From Maricaulis sp965242785 (GTDB lineage: Bacteria; Pseudomonadota; Alphaproteobacteria; Caulobacterales; Maricaulaceae): DNA of 64,000 nt. This document shows, piece after piece, positions 45,119-53,321 of the stretch; positions within the stretch are counted from its first letter, which is position 1, and each line of letters starts with the position of its first letter. The notes under the pieces are model-generated. The model was not told the DNA's origin. It searched no databases and worked only from the letters and a program-made list of their open reading frames with translations. The stretch is taken from positions 1,302,001-1,366,000 of the forward strand of contig CBDETA010000004.1 in NCBI GenBank assembly GCA_965242785.1. The letters run 5' to 3'. The position numbers and the translations under genes were made by a program.

Positions 45119-46306
45119 ATGCCGGAACTCGCCTCCAACGGAGCTCCTGCCCATTCCATAGCCAAGGTCCTGGTGATCGATGACAGCGCGGTGGCGCGCG
45201 GTCTGATGACCCGATGGATCGAGGACGATCCCGATCTGCAACTGGTCGGATCGGCTGTCGATGGCGAGCAAGGCCTCGCCAAGACAGGCGAACTCAAGCC
45301 CGACCTGATCGTGCTTGATGTCGAAATGCCGAAAATGGACGGTCTGGCCGCCCTGCCACTGCTGCTGAAGGCCTCCCCGGGCTGCAAGGTGGTGATGGCC
45401 TCGACGCTGACGCGTCGTGGCGGTGAAGTGACCATTCGCGCCCTGTCGATGGGCGCAGCCGACTATGCCCCCAAACCGCAGGCCGGACGCCTGGCGGGCG
45501 CCGAGGAGTTTCGCCGCGACCTGCTGGCCAAGCTGAAGGCGCTGGCACCGCGTCCGATCCCGCCGGTCCCGACCCAGCGCGATGTTCCGGCGCCGTCGAA
45601 CGCCCCGGTTGCCCGCACCCTTACACCGCCGAGCGCACCGTCTGCGCCTGCAGCACCGGTACGCCGCGCCCACGCGCCGGTGGCCCGTGCGCCGCTGGCC
45701 CGGGGGCCCGGACAGCGTCATCTGTGCAAGCCGGAGATCATTGCCATCGGCTCGTCCACGGGCGGTCCGCAGGCTCTGCGCGATGTGGTGTCGGTCTTCC
45801 CGGCTGACATCCGCGCGCCGATCGTGATCGCCCAGCACATGCCGGCGCTGTTCACCAAGATCCTGGCCGAGCATCTGACCAAGGTCTGCCCGCTTCCGTG
45901 CAAGGAGGCAGAGGATGGCGAGCGCCTGATGGGCGGCCACATCTATATCGCACCGGGTGACTTCCATCTGACGGTGCGCCGTGATGCGGCCGGTTTCTAT
46001 GGCGTGCTGGACCAGACGCCGCCGATCAATTTCTGCCGTCCGGCCGTGGACCCGCTGTTCCAGTCGGTGTCGGAAGCGACGGGCGGCAAGTCGTTGGGAA
46101 TCATCCTGACTGGCATGGGCCATGACGGACGGGAAGGCTCACGTCATCTGCGTAATGCGGGTGGAACCATTCTGGCGCAAGACGAGGCGACCAGCGTGGT
46201 GTGGGGTATGCCGGGAGCGGTCGCAGAAGCCGGCCTGGCGGATGAGATCCTGCCCTTGGGCAAGATCGGCGCTGGCATTGTCCAGCGTGCGAAGAGCGGA
46301 ATGTAG
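45119..46306 (+). CDS. cheB: CheB chemoreceptor methylesterase/deamidase
   Basis: 395 residues. N-terminal receiver with Asp67 in LIVLDVEMPKMDG. A proline/alanine-rich linker (about 150-200) precedes the methylesterase domain: Ser in AIGSSTGGPQAL (about 212), His in IAQHMPALFT and Asp in TGMGHDGREGS. Removes receptor methyl groups during adaptation. Confidence 0.97.
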   Translation: MPELASNGAPAHSIAKVLVIDDSAVARGLMTRWIEDDPDLQLVGSAVDGEQGLAKTGELKPDLIVLDVEMPKMDGLAALPLLLKASPGCKVVMASTLTRRGGEVTIRALSMGAADYAPKPQAGRLAGAEEFRRDLLAKLKALAPRPIPPVPTQRDVPAPSNAPVARTLTPPSAPSAPAAPVRRAHAPVARAPLARGPGQRHLCKPEIIAIGSSTGGPQALRDVVSVFPADIRAPIVIAQHMPALFTKILAEHLTKVCPLPCKEAEDGERLMGGHIYIAPGDFHLTVRRDAAGFYGVLDQTPPINFCRPAVDPLFQSVSEATGGKSLGIILTGMGHDGREGSRHLRNAGGTILAQDEATSVVWGMPGAVAEAGLADEILPLGKIGAGIVQRAKSGM

Positions 46307-46308
46307 TC

Positions 46309-47145
46309 ATGATCAATATCGACGATATCAAGTTCGTATCCCAGGAAGCCTACAAGCGGTCGGGCCTCGTCCTGTCCACCGACAAGGGCTATCTGCTGGA
46401 GAGCCGACTGGCGCCGCTCGCCCGTGCCGAGGGATTTCCGTCCATTGAAGCCTTGATCACCGCCGCCCGCCGCGGTGGCGATGACCGTCTGCTGTGGGCG
46501 ATCACCGAGGCCCTGGCGACGCACGAGACCTTCTTCTTCCGCGACAACACCCCGTTCGACCTGTTCAAGCAGGAAATCCTGCCGGTGCTGTCGCGGGCGC
46601 GTGGCAATAACGCCACGATCCGCATCTGGTGTGCGGCCTGTTCGTCCGGCCAGGAACCGTATTCGCTGGCCATGTTGCTGGAAGAGGAGCGGGCCCGTCT
46701 GGGCGGTCTTCGCTTCGAGATCGTGGCGACCGATATGGCCCCGCGCGTGCTGGAGAAAGCCAAGGCCGGCATCTACTCGCAATTCGAAGTCCAGCGCGGC
46801 TTGGCGATCCAGCGGCTGGTGCAGCATTTCGAACAACAGGGCGACCAGTGGCGGATCAAGCCGAACATTCGCGCCATGGTGAACTTCCAGAAGCAGAACC
46901 TCCTGGAACCGTTCAGCAATCTGGGCCAGTTCGACGTCATCTTCTGCCGCAATGTGCTGATCTATTTCGATGCGGACACCAAGAAGCGCGTGCTCTCGCG
47001 CCTGGCGTCCCAGACGGCCCAGGACGGCTATCTGATCATGGGCGCGGCAGAGACGGTAGTCGGTCTGTCGCGGGATTATTCGCCCGTGGAAGGGCGCCGT
47101 GGTCTTTATGGTCGGGGTGGATCCGCGCGGTCGGCCGCGGCCTGA
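46309..47145 (+). CDS. cheR: CheR chemoreceptor methyltransferase
   Basis: 278 residues. CheR_N helical domain followed by the SAM-binding core: ETFFFRDNTPFDLF, IWCAACSSGQEPYSLAM and VIFCRNVLIYFD are family motifs. It adds methyl groups to receptor glutamates using SAM. Last gene of the operon. Confidence 0.97.
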   Translation: MINIDDIKFVSQEAYKRSGLVLSTDKGYLLESRLAPLARAEGFPSIEALITAARRGGDDRLLWAITEALATHETFFFRDNTPFDLFKQEILPVLSRARGNNATIRIWCAACSSGQEPYSLAMLLEEERARLGGLRFEIVATDMAPRVLEKAKAGIYSQFEVQRGLAIQRLVQHFEQQGDQWRIKPNIRAMVNFQKQNLLEPFSNLGQFDVIFCRNVLIYFDADTKKRVLSRLASQTAQDGYLIMGAAETVVGLSRDYSPVEGRRGLYGRGGSARSAAA

Positions 47146-47171
47146 CGAACCCGTCGGTCGCAGACAAAACG

Positions 47172-47203
47172 AGGCGCGGCTCCCCTTGGTGCCGCGCCTT
47201 TCC
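47172..47203. terminator. Terminator between cheR and convergent gene
   Basis: Perfect 9-bp stem AGGCGCGGC (47172-47180) / GCCGCGCCT (47191-47199) with a 10-base loop, followed by TTCCT. It may serve both convergent genes. Confidence 0.8.
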
Positions 47204-47856
47204 TATTCGCCGACCTCTGGCTCCAGGATTGGCCAGGGCTCGATGGCATCGGCCCGGATGAAGTCCATCAGGTCATAGAGCAGCTGGGTGGCCGGTCCGG
47301 ACATGGCGTCCAGGTACGCGGCATCCGGCGAGGTGACGGCCACTGCCAGGCGGATCCAGTTATAGTTGGCATCCTGCCCGTAGAGCAGTTCGGAATAGCC
47401 GATGTAGTAGGGGCCTTCGCCATCCCCGTCATCCTCGATGTCGGTGCAGGCCTGCCAGCGGGCGTCTGCCGTCGAGGCCGGTGACAGGGGATGGTCGACC
47501 GGCGCCTCGCAGCCAGGCCCGCCCCGGGGCAGGAAATCGTCCGCTTCAAACGTGGCCGGATCGAGCGGCAAGGGGTGGCCGTCGGGATCGTGGCGGCGGT
47601 GGCTCTGGGCCTGGACATCAATGCCCCAGCTCATGCTCCAGGTGACGTCCCGCGCCCCGGCTTCCTGTTCGAACCGGGTGAAGGCATCCGTCAGCCGTGC
47701 GGTCAGGGCGTCCCGGTCGGTGACGGAGAGCTCACCGGACTGGGCCAGCTGGCTGATGAGCTCCAGCGCCAGGGCGACGGCTTCGTCATCCTCCTGCGCG
47801 GCAGCAGCGGCGGGAAACAGGGCGGTACTCACAAGCAGGGCAGCCAACCAGCGCAT
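47203..47856 (-). CDS. Exported protein of unknown function
   Basis: 217 residues, no family recognised. Signal peptide MRWLAALLVSTALFPAAAAAQ. The mature protein is acidic with conserved-looking Cys in GPGCEAPVD and QACTDIEDD, and a Trp/Tyr-rich GPYYIGYSELLYGQDANYNWIRLAVAV stretch. It ends with a short helix (LLYDLMDFIRADAIEPW). Its neighbours are cheR and ctrA, but no link is evident. Confidence 0.75.
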   Translation of the reverse strand: MRWLAALLVSTALFPAAAAAQEDDEAVALALELISQLAQSGELSVTDRDALTARLTDAFTRFEQEAGARDVTWSMSWGIDVQAQSHRRHDPDGHPLPLDPATFEADDFLPRGGPGCEAPVDHPLSPASTADARWQACTDIEDDGDGEGPYYIGYSELLYGQDANYNWIRLAVAVTSPDAAYLDAMSGPATQLLYDLMDFIRADAIEPWPILEPEVGE

Positions 47857-47930
47857 CGCGGTCTCCTCTGGACAGGCCGGAAGTGTAGCGAGCAGGGTGT
47901 TTGCCGGAAAACCCCTGAACAGGGGACATG

Positions 47931-47957
47931 AAAAAGCCCGGACGTTTCCGCCCGGGC
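47931..47957 (-). terminator. Terminator of ctrA
   Basis: Read on the minus strand: GCCCGG (47957-47952) pairs with CCGGGC (47941-47936) around a ten-base loop, followed by five T. It is about 32 bp past the ctrA stop. Confidence 0.75.
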
Positions 47958-47988
47958 CTTTCAGGTCGAGATGTGTGAGGCCGGTGCC

Positions 47989-48684
47989 TTAAGAGGCGGC
48001 TTTCTCTTCGACCGGGTCACGCAGCACATAGCCACGGCCCCAGACGGTCTCGATGAAGTGTTCGCCCTGGGTGGCCGCTGCCAGCTTCTTGCGCAGCTTG
48101 CAGATGAAGACGTCGATGATCTTCAATTCCGGCTCGTCCATGCCGCCATACAGGTGGTTCAGGAACATTTCCTTGGTGAGCGTCGTTCCCTTGCGCAGGG
48201 AGAGCAGCTCGAGCATCTGGTATTCCTTGCCGGTCAGGTGCACGCGCTGGCCTTCGACCTCGACGGTCTTGGCGTCGAGATTCACGGCAATCGAACCGGT
48301 GCGGATGATCGACTGGGAATGGCCCTTGGAGCGACGGACAATGGCGTGGATACGCGCGATCATCTCGTCCTTGTGGAAGGGCTTGGTCATGTAATCGTCG
48401 GCGCCGCAGCCCAGGCCGCGGACCTTGTTGTCGATGTCCGCATTGCCGGTCAGGATCAGGATCGGCGTGTCGATCTTGGACATGCGCAGCGTCTTCAGGA
48501 CGTCGAAGCCGGGCATGTCCGGCAGATTCAGGTCCAGAAGGATGATGTCGTAGTCGTAGAGCTTGCCGAGATCGACACCCTCTTCGCCCAGATCAGTCGT
48601 ATAGATGTTGAAGCCGTCGGACTTCAGCATCAGCTCGATGGACTGGGCGGTCGCCCGATCGTCCTCAATAAGAAGAACCCGCAT
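47989..48684 (-). CDS. ctrA: Cell-cycle response regulator CtrA
   Basis: 231 residues, the usual length. Receiver with phospho-acceptor Asp51 (IILLDLNLPDMPGFD) and Lys in DDYMTKPFHKDE. OmpR-type DNA-binding domain with LTGKEYQMLELLSLRKGTTLTKEMFLNHLYGGMDEPELKIIDVFICKLRKKL, the CtrA signature. It binds TTAA-N7-TTAA boxes and controls the origin, flagella and divisions. The C-terminus ends EEKAAS rather than the terminal AA used by ClpXP in Caulobacter. Upstream it shares a 520-bp region with fliI. Confidence 0.98.
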   Translation of the reverse strand: MRVLLIEDDRATAQSIELMLKSDGFNIYTTDLGEEGVDLGKLYDYDIILLDLNLPDMPGFDVLKTLRMSKIDTPILILTGNADIDNKVRGLGCGADDYMTKPFHKDEMIARIHAIVRRSKGHSQSIIRTGSIAVNLDAKTVEVEGQRVHLTGKEYQMLELLSLRKGTTLTKEMFLNHLYGGMDEPELKIIDVFICKLRKKLAAATQGEHFIETVWGRGYVLRDPVEEKAAS

Positions 48685-49207
48685 TGGTTCGCCTCCGGTT
48701 TGCCTTACCGGACGAATCAGTGCCGCCCGGCCTCACCTCGTGATTAACCTTATTTGGACGCTAGGCGGAAACCCTTAACGAAAGTTAACTGCCGCTTGAC
48801 CGAGTTCTGGAATCGAAAATCCCGCGGCTTTTGTGTCACACGCTTGATTCGGAAATCGCGTGAACCATTCAAGGGTTAATGGCGATGCATCCGGCGGAAG
48901 TGACTCAATTCGCTGTGGATTGATCAAATATAACGCGCATAAAGTATAGCCTGCAGCTGTCCCGATCCGCCGGGCATTGCGCGGGTTTGGCCTGTCGAGA
49001 GCCGAAAATTGGCCGGGTTCAGTTTTCCACAGTCCAATTCAGACCGGATGGGACTCACAGGACGAATCGAGTCCGCTCACAACCGGGAATCGTCCTGATC
49101 AGCGCGCGCAAAAAATGCCGGGTGTTTACACCAAGGCAACCGGCTTGGGTGTATTCTCTCCGGGTGATGGCAGAACGGCCACACGTGGATGAGGCGAAAG
49201 CCCGGCA
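48685..49207. promoter_or_regulatory. ctrA-fliI divergent regulatory region with CtrA half-sites and GANTC cluster
   Basis: 523 bp without a gene. TTAACC at 48744, TTAAC at 48775 and GTTAAC at 48784-48789 (the last two form TTAA-N6-TTAA, one base short of the consensus) and GGTTAA at 48874-48879. GANTC occurs eight times between 48714 and 49091 (48714, 48810, 48846, 48902, 49052, 49064, 49069, 49087). This fits autoregulation of ctrA by CtrA and CcrM methylation, plus CtrA control of fliI. Confidence 0.65.
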
Positions 49208-50554
49208 ATGATGCAGACCCTGATCGATCGCGTTGAACGCTTGGAAGACCGTGTCCTGGAAGGGCGCGTCTCGGCGTTGAACGGGCTGCTCGTCGAAGCG
49301 GAAGGCCCCCGATCGGGCCTGTCGCTGGGCGCGCATGCGCGAATTGAGACCGGGCAGGGCGAGGCCGAATGCGAGATTGTGGGCTTCCGGGGCGAGACCG
49401 CCCTGATGATGCCCTTCGGCCCGCTGGAAGGCATCCGGCCGGGCGCCAGGGTTTTCCTGCAAGCCGATGCGGCGCGCGTGCGTCCCTCCCGCGCCTGGCT
49501 GGGCCGGGTGCTGGACGGTTTCGGTCGGCCGCTGGACGGCGAGGGTCCGCTGAATGACGGTCCGGTTCCCTATCCGCTGAAAGGCAATCCGCCGCAGGCC
49601 CATGGCCGCGCGCGCCTGGGCGAGCGGATGGATCTGGGTGTGCGGGTGATGAATGCCTTCGTGCCGATGCGGCGCGGGCAGCGTTTGGGCATCTTTGCCG
49701 GCTCGGGCGTCGGCAAGTCGGTGCTGATGTCGATGCTGGCGCGGGCCTGTGATGCGGATGTGATCGTGATCGGCCTGATCGGCGAGCGGGGTCGCGAGGC
49801 GCGCGAGTTTGTCGAGGACGTGCTGGGGCCGGAAGGCCGCCGCCGTTCGGTGGTGATCACCGAGACCTCGGACGCCCCGGCGCTGGCCCGCCGGCAGGCG
49901 GCGCATCTGACGCTGACGGCAGCAGAATTCTTCCGCGATCAGGGTCTGGACGTGCTGTGCCTGATGGACAGCGTGACGCGCTTTGCCCTGGCCCAGCGCG
50001 AGATCGGCCTGGCGGCCGGCGAGCCGCCGACGACGCGGGGCTATACCCCCTCGGTGTTTGCCGAACTGCCGCGCCTGCTCGAGCGCGCCGGTCCCGGACC
50101 GCAGCGCCAGGACGGCGGCAAGACCGGGTCGATCACCGGCCTGTTCACCGTGCTGGTGGATGGTGATGATCACAATGAGCCGATCGCTGACGCGGTGCGC
50201 GGCATTCTGGACGGTCATGTGGTGATGAGCCGGGCGATTGCTGAACGCGGCCGCTATCCGGCGATCGATGTTCTCAAATCCGTGAGCCGGACGGCTCCGG
50301 AAGTCTATGACGAGGCCCACCGCCCGATCGTGGCGGAGGCCCGCAAGCTCCTGTCGGCCTATGCCGACATGGAAGAACTGATCCGACTGGGGGCTTACAC
50401 CCAGGGATCGAACCCGGTGGTGGACCGGGCTGTGTCTCTCAACGAACCGTTGGAGGCTTTCCTCGGTCAGCTCAAAGACGAGGCGGCGGACATCCCGTCG
50501 ACCTTCGCAATGCTGGCGGAGATTTTGGGTGGTGGTAAAGGAGAGCGCTCATGA
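49208..50554 (+). CDS. fliI: Flagellar export ATPase FliI
   Basis: 448 residues. The F1/T3SS-type ATPase core has Walker A GIFAGSGVGKSVLMSML (about 168-184), then LIGERGREAREFVED, SVTRFALAQREIGLAAGEPPTTRGYTPSVFA and the C-terminal AYTQGSNPVVDRAV. An N-terminal region of about 25 residues is FliI-like. It energises type III export of flagellar parts. The two ATGs at 49208 and 49211 are alternatives. Confidence 0.98.
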   Translation: MMQTLIDRVERLEDRVLEGRVSALNGLLVEAEGPRSGLSLGAHARIETGQGEAECEIVGFRGETALMMPFGPLEGIRPGARVFLQADAARVRPSRAWLGRVLDGFGRPLDGEGPLNDGPVPYPLKGNPPQAHGRARLGERMDLGVRVMNAFVPMRRGQRLGIFAGSGVGKSVLMSMLARACDADVIVIGLIGERGREAREFVEDVLGPEGRRRSVVITETSDAPALARRQAAHLTLTAAEFFRDQGLDVLCLMDSVTRFALAQREIGLAAGEPPTTRGYTPSVFAELPRLLERAGPGPQRQDGGKTGSITGLFTVLVDGDDHNEPIADAVRGILDGHVVMSRAIAERGRYPAIDVLKSVSRTAPEVYDEAHRPIVAEARKLLSAYADMEELIRLGAYTQGSNPVVDRAVSLNEPLEAFLGQLKDEAADIPSTFAMLAEILGGGKGERS

Positions 50555-50970
50555 CACGCTCACACGAACCCCTGATCCGGCTCGCCCGGTTCAAGGTTGA
50601 GGAATTGCAGAAACAGATGGCCGAGCTGGACCGCTCGCGCCAGTCCCTGATGGACCAGATCGAGCGCCTGGAAGCCTCGGTGCCGGAAGAACAGGCGGCG
50701 GCGACCGAGTTCAAGGAAGGCTATGTGGCCTATGGCTCCTACGCCCAGGCCGTGATCAAGCGGAAGGAAAACATCCGCGCATCCCTGGACGAGGTCGAGG
50801 TGCAGGCCGACGCACTGCGCGCGCGCCTGTCGGAGGCCTTCCAGGAGCTGAAGAAATACGAGCTGCTCGAGGAACGCCGGCTGGCGCGGATCGAGGATGC
50901 CGTGCGCAAGGCCGAACAGGACGAGCTGGACGAGATGGCCCAGATCCGTCACGTCCGCCGCCCGAACTGA
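50551..50970 (+). CDS. fliJ: Flagellar export protein FliJ
   Basis: 139 residues, almost all coiled coil (heptads throughout, e.g. LIRLARFKVEELQKQMAELDRSRQSLMDQIERLEASV). It matches FliJ, the stalk-like partner of FliI. It overlaps fliI by four bases, the standard arrangement. Confidence 0.9.
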   Translation: MTRSHEPLIRLARFKVEELQKQMAELDRSRQSLMDQIERLEASVPEEQAAATEFKEGYVAYGSYAQAVIKRKENIRASLDEVEVQADALRARLSEAFQELKKYELLEERRLARIEDAVRKAEQDELDEMAQIRHVRRPN

Positions 50971-50992
50971 TCCTGTCTGACTGACCGGACAG

Positions 50993-51035
50993 AAAAAAGC
51001 TCCCGGACCAGAACGGCCCGGGAGCTCAGTTTTTA
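50993..51035. terminator. Bidirectional terminator between fliJ and TonB receptor gene
   Basis: Perfect 9-bp stem AGCTCCCGG (50998-51006) / CCGGGAGCT (51018-51026), followed by a five-T tract on the plus strand and preceded by six A, which become T on the minus strand. Confidence 0.9.
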
Positions 51036-51100
51036 TCTCACTTCCCATCCGTGAGACTCCGGTCCCGCGACGGGCCCGGAATGCTGGGTGGTTGCGCGCC

Positions 51101-53185
51101 CTAGAAGTGGCGCGACCAGCTGACGTCGAAGCGGACCGAGCGGCCCGGCTCGCTGACCCCGGCAAAGACGCGGTCATAGTCGTGATCCATCACATTCTCG
51201 ACGCCGACATTGAAGGCGAGTGGGCTGTCTTCCATCGGACGCCAGCGGGCATAGACGTCGGCGACGACATAGCCGGCGCGGTGCTCGGTGGTGCTGAGCG
51301 GGGCGTCGTAATCGTCCGCGGCCTGCACCCGGCCGCCCACGACCAGGCGGGACTGTTCGAAGGTCCAGCGGCCATCGACGAAGAGACGCGTCGGGGCCAG
51401 CGAGCCGAGCGGATCACCCGTCGCCACGTCTTCCCCGTCAATGCTGGTCAGCGAGGCATCGATGGCCAGCGGGCCATTGGCAAAGCCGAACTGGGCCTCA
51501 TAGCCGGACAGCTCCGCGGCACCGACATTGCGGCTCTGCGTGGTGCCGGCCGAGCAGGGCGCGAAGAAGGGCGGTGCGAAACAGGTGGGATCAAAGGCGA
51601 AATCGACAAAGAGGTCGATCAGGTTCTCCGCGTCGGTCTCGAACCAGGAGGCCCGCAGGTCGAGGCGGTCAACGCCGGCCTGATCGGCCAGGTCGAGGCC
51701 GAAACCGATTTCCAGCGTTTCGGTCTCTTCCGGCAGCAGGTCCGGATTGGCGATGAATTCGTTGGAGATGAAGGTCGGCGGGCCGAGGATGATGTGCGGC
51801 AGGGAGAAGTGGGTGCCGTCGATATAGAGCTCGTTGATCGAGGGTGCGCGGAAGGCTTCACCCCAGCTGACGAAGACGTTGAGGGTCTCGGTCGGCGCAT
51901 AGGTCAGGGCGAGCCGCGAAGAGGTGGCGTCATTGGTGACGGCGCTTGTGGTCGGGGTCGAGGTCTCGAACTCGTCATAGCGCACGCCCGGCAGGACGAT
52001 GACGCGGCCCGGCAGGCCGAAGGGCGCCGGCCCGTCGAGTTCCAGCTGGGCCCAGGCGCCGGTGAACTGGCTGTCGGCATCCGGCGCACCGCCGCGCGTG
52101 CCGTTGGGATCGTCGCTGTCGAAACCGTCCTGGCTGTCCTCATAATATTCACCGCCGACAACCACGGCCGCGTCATAGGCGCCCAGCTTGAACTCGAAAC
52201 GCTGGTCGGCCCGGAAGCCGAAGGTTTCCAGATCGCGGCGCAGCTGGCGGCCGGACACGCGTTCCAGCTCGTCGACGCCGGTCTCATTGCGATAGATGGT
52301 CAGGTCCAGATCGAGCCAGGCCAGGGCCGGCGGGGCGATGCGGGCATTCAGGGTGAGATTGTCGGCGCTGATATCTTTCTGGGCCAGCGCATTGAGCGAA
52401 CCCACAGAGCCGGCGCCCTGGGCGTTGTTCGGTTCGACCGCTTCGCCGTCAAAGCTCTGCCAGCTCAGCTCCGCACGGATGCCGTCGGCGAAGTCATTGC
52501 CGATCTTGAACAGGGTGGAGAGGCTTTCATCATTGGCCGGCAGGTCGGCACCCGAGGCCAGGGAGATGTCACCGGATTCGCGGCGCGAGACCGAGGCCAA
52601 GACGTCGAACGTGCCCTGGCGGCCATAGCCGCTGAGCGTGCCGCGGCGTTCCTCATCGACCGAGCGGTAGCCGGCGCCCAGGGCGAAGCCCCAGGTCTCG
52701 CCGTCTTCCAGCAAGTCGCGGGCATTCGCCGTGCGGAAGGCGACGACGCCGCCGGACGCGCCTGAGCCATAGAGCGAGGAGGCCGGGCCGCGCACGGCTT
52801 CGACACCGACCAGCAGGGAGGGGTCGATGAAGAAGACGCCGTCATGGGCGGAACCGTAATTCTGGCGGGCGCCGTCGAGCAGCAGGGTGGTGTTTTCCCG
52901 GCCCTGGCCGCGCAGGGAGATGGTCTGGCCGGTGCGGCGCGGGCCGCCGGAGACTTCCATGCCCGGCAGTTCGCGCAGCAGGTCGTCCAGGTCGGCCGGG
53001 CGGAACAGGTCGAGCGCTTCGCTGTCGATCGTCGCCGTCATGCCCGGATAGACGAAGGCGTCCAGCTCGGTCTTGGTGGCTTCGACGACGATGACGTCGA
53101 TGTCGCCATCGCCAGTGTCCTGCTGGGCGAAGACAGGGGTGGCCAGAACGAGCGCGGCAGCGCCACTCAACAACACGGATTTCAT
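51101..53185 (-). CDS. TonB-dependent outer-membrane receptor, heme/hemoglobin type
   Basis: 694 residues. Signal peptide MKSVLLSGAAALVLATPVFAQ. A TonB box-like IDVIVVEATKTE segment, then plug domain (DLDDLLRELPGMEVSGG, ISLRGQGRENTTLLLDG, VRGPASSLYGSGASGGVV) and a beta-barrel ending SWSRHF. Between FRAPSINELY and NPDLLPEETETLEIGF lie two His residues (HFSLPH), the pattern of heme receptors. A Fur-box-like sequence lies upstream. Confidence 0.88.
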   Translation of the reverse strand: MKSVLLSGAAALVLATPVFAQQDTGDGDIDVIVVEATKTELDAFVYPGMTATIDSEALDLFRPADLDDLLRELPGMEVSGGPRRTGQTISLRGQGRENTTLLLDGARQNYGSAHDGVFFIDPSLLVGVEAVRGPASSLYGSGASGGVVAFRTANARDLLEDGETWGFALGAGYRSVDEERRGTLSGYGRQGTFDVLASVSRRESGDISLASGADLPANDESLSTLFKIGNDFADGIRAELSWQSFDGEAVEPNNAQGAGSVGSLNALAQKDISADNLTLNARIAPPALAWLDLDLTIYRNETGVDELERVSGRQLRRDLETFGFRADQRFEFKLGAYDAAVVVGGEYYEDSQDGFDSDDPNGTRGGAPDADSQFTGAWAQLELDGPAPFGLPGRVIVLPGVRYDEFETSTPTTSAVTNDATSSRLALTYAPTETLNVFVSWGEAFRAPSINELYIDGTHFSLPHIILGPPTFISNEFIANPDLLPEETETLEIGFGLDLADQAGVDRLDLRASWFETDAENLIDLFVDFAFDPTCFAPPFFAPCSAGTTQSRNVGAAELSGYEAQFGFANGPLAIDASLTSIDGEDVATGDPLGSLAPTRLFVDGRWTFEQSRLVVGGRVQAADDYDAPLSTTEHRAGYVVADVYARWRPMEDSPLAFNVGVENVMDHDYDRVFAGVSEPGRSVRFDVSWSRHF

Positions 53186-53203
53186 GAACAGGATCCCTTA
53201 TGT

Positions 53204-53222
53204 GCGAATGATTGTCATTTGC
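53204..53222. promoter_or_regulatory. Candidate Fur box (iron regulation)
   Basis: GCGAATGATTGTCATTTGC reads 14 of 19 matches to the Fur consensus GATAATGATAATCATTATC in the minus orientation (GCAAATGACAATCATTCGC). It sits 19 bp from the TonB receptor start and about 100 bp from the divergent lipoprotein gene, so could control both. Confidence 0.6.
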
Positions 53223-53321
53223 CCTGCGTTCTGCCCCTTGCTTTTTAAGAATGCAAGTGAGAATCTTTCACAAGATACACATGAGAGTTTGTCGGGCCCC
53301 GGCCCAACACGTGAGGGAATC

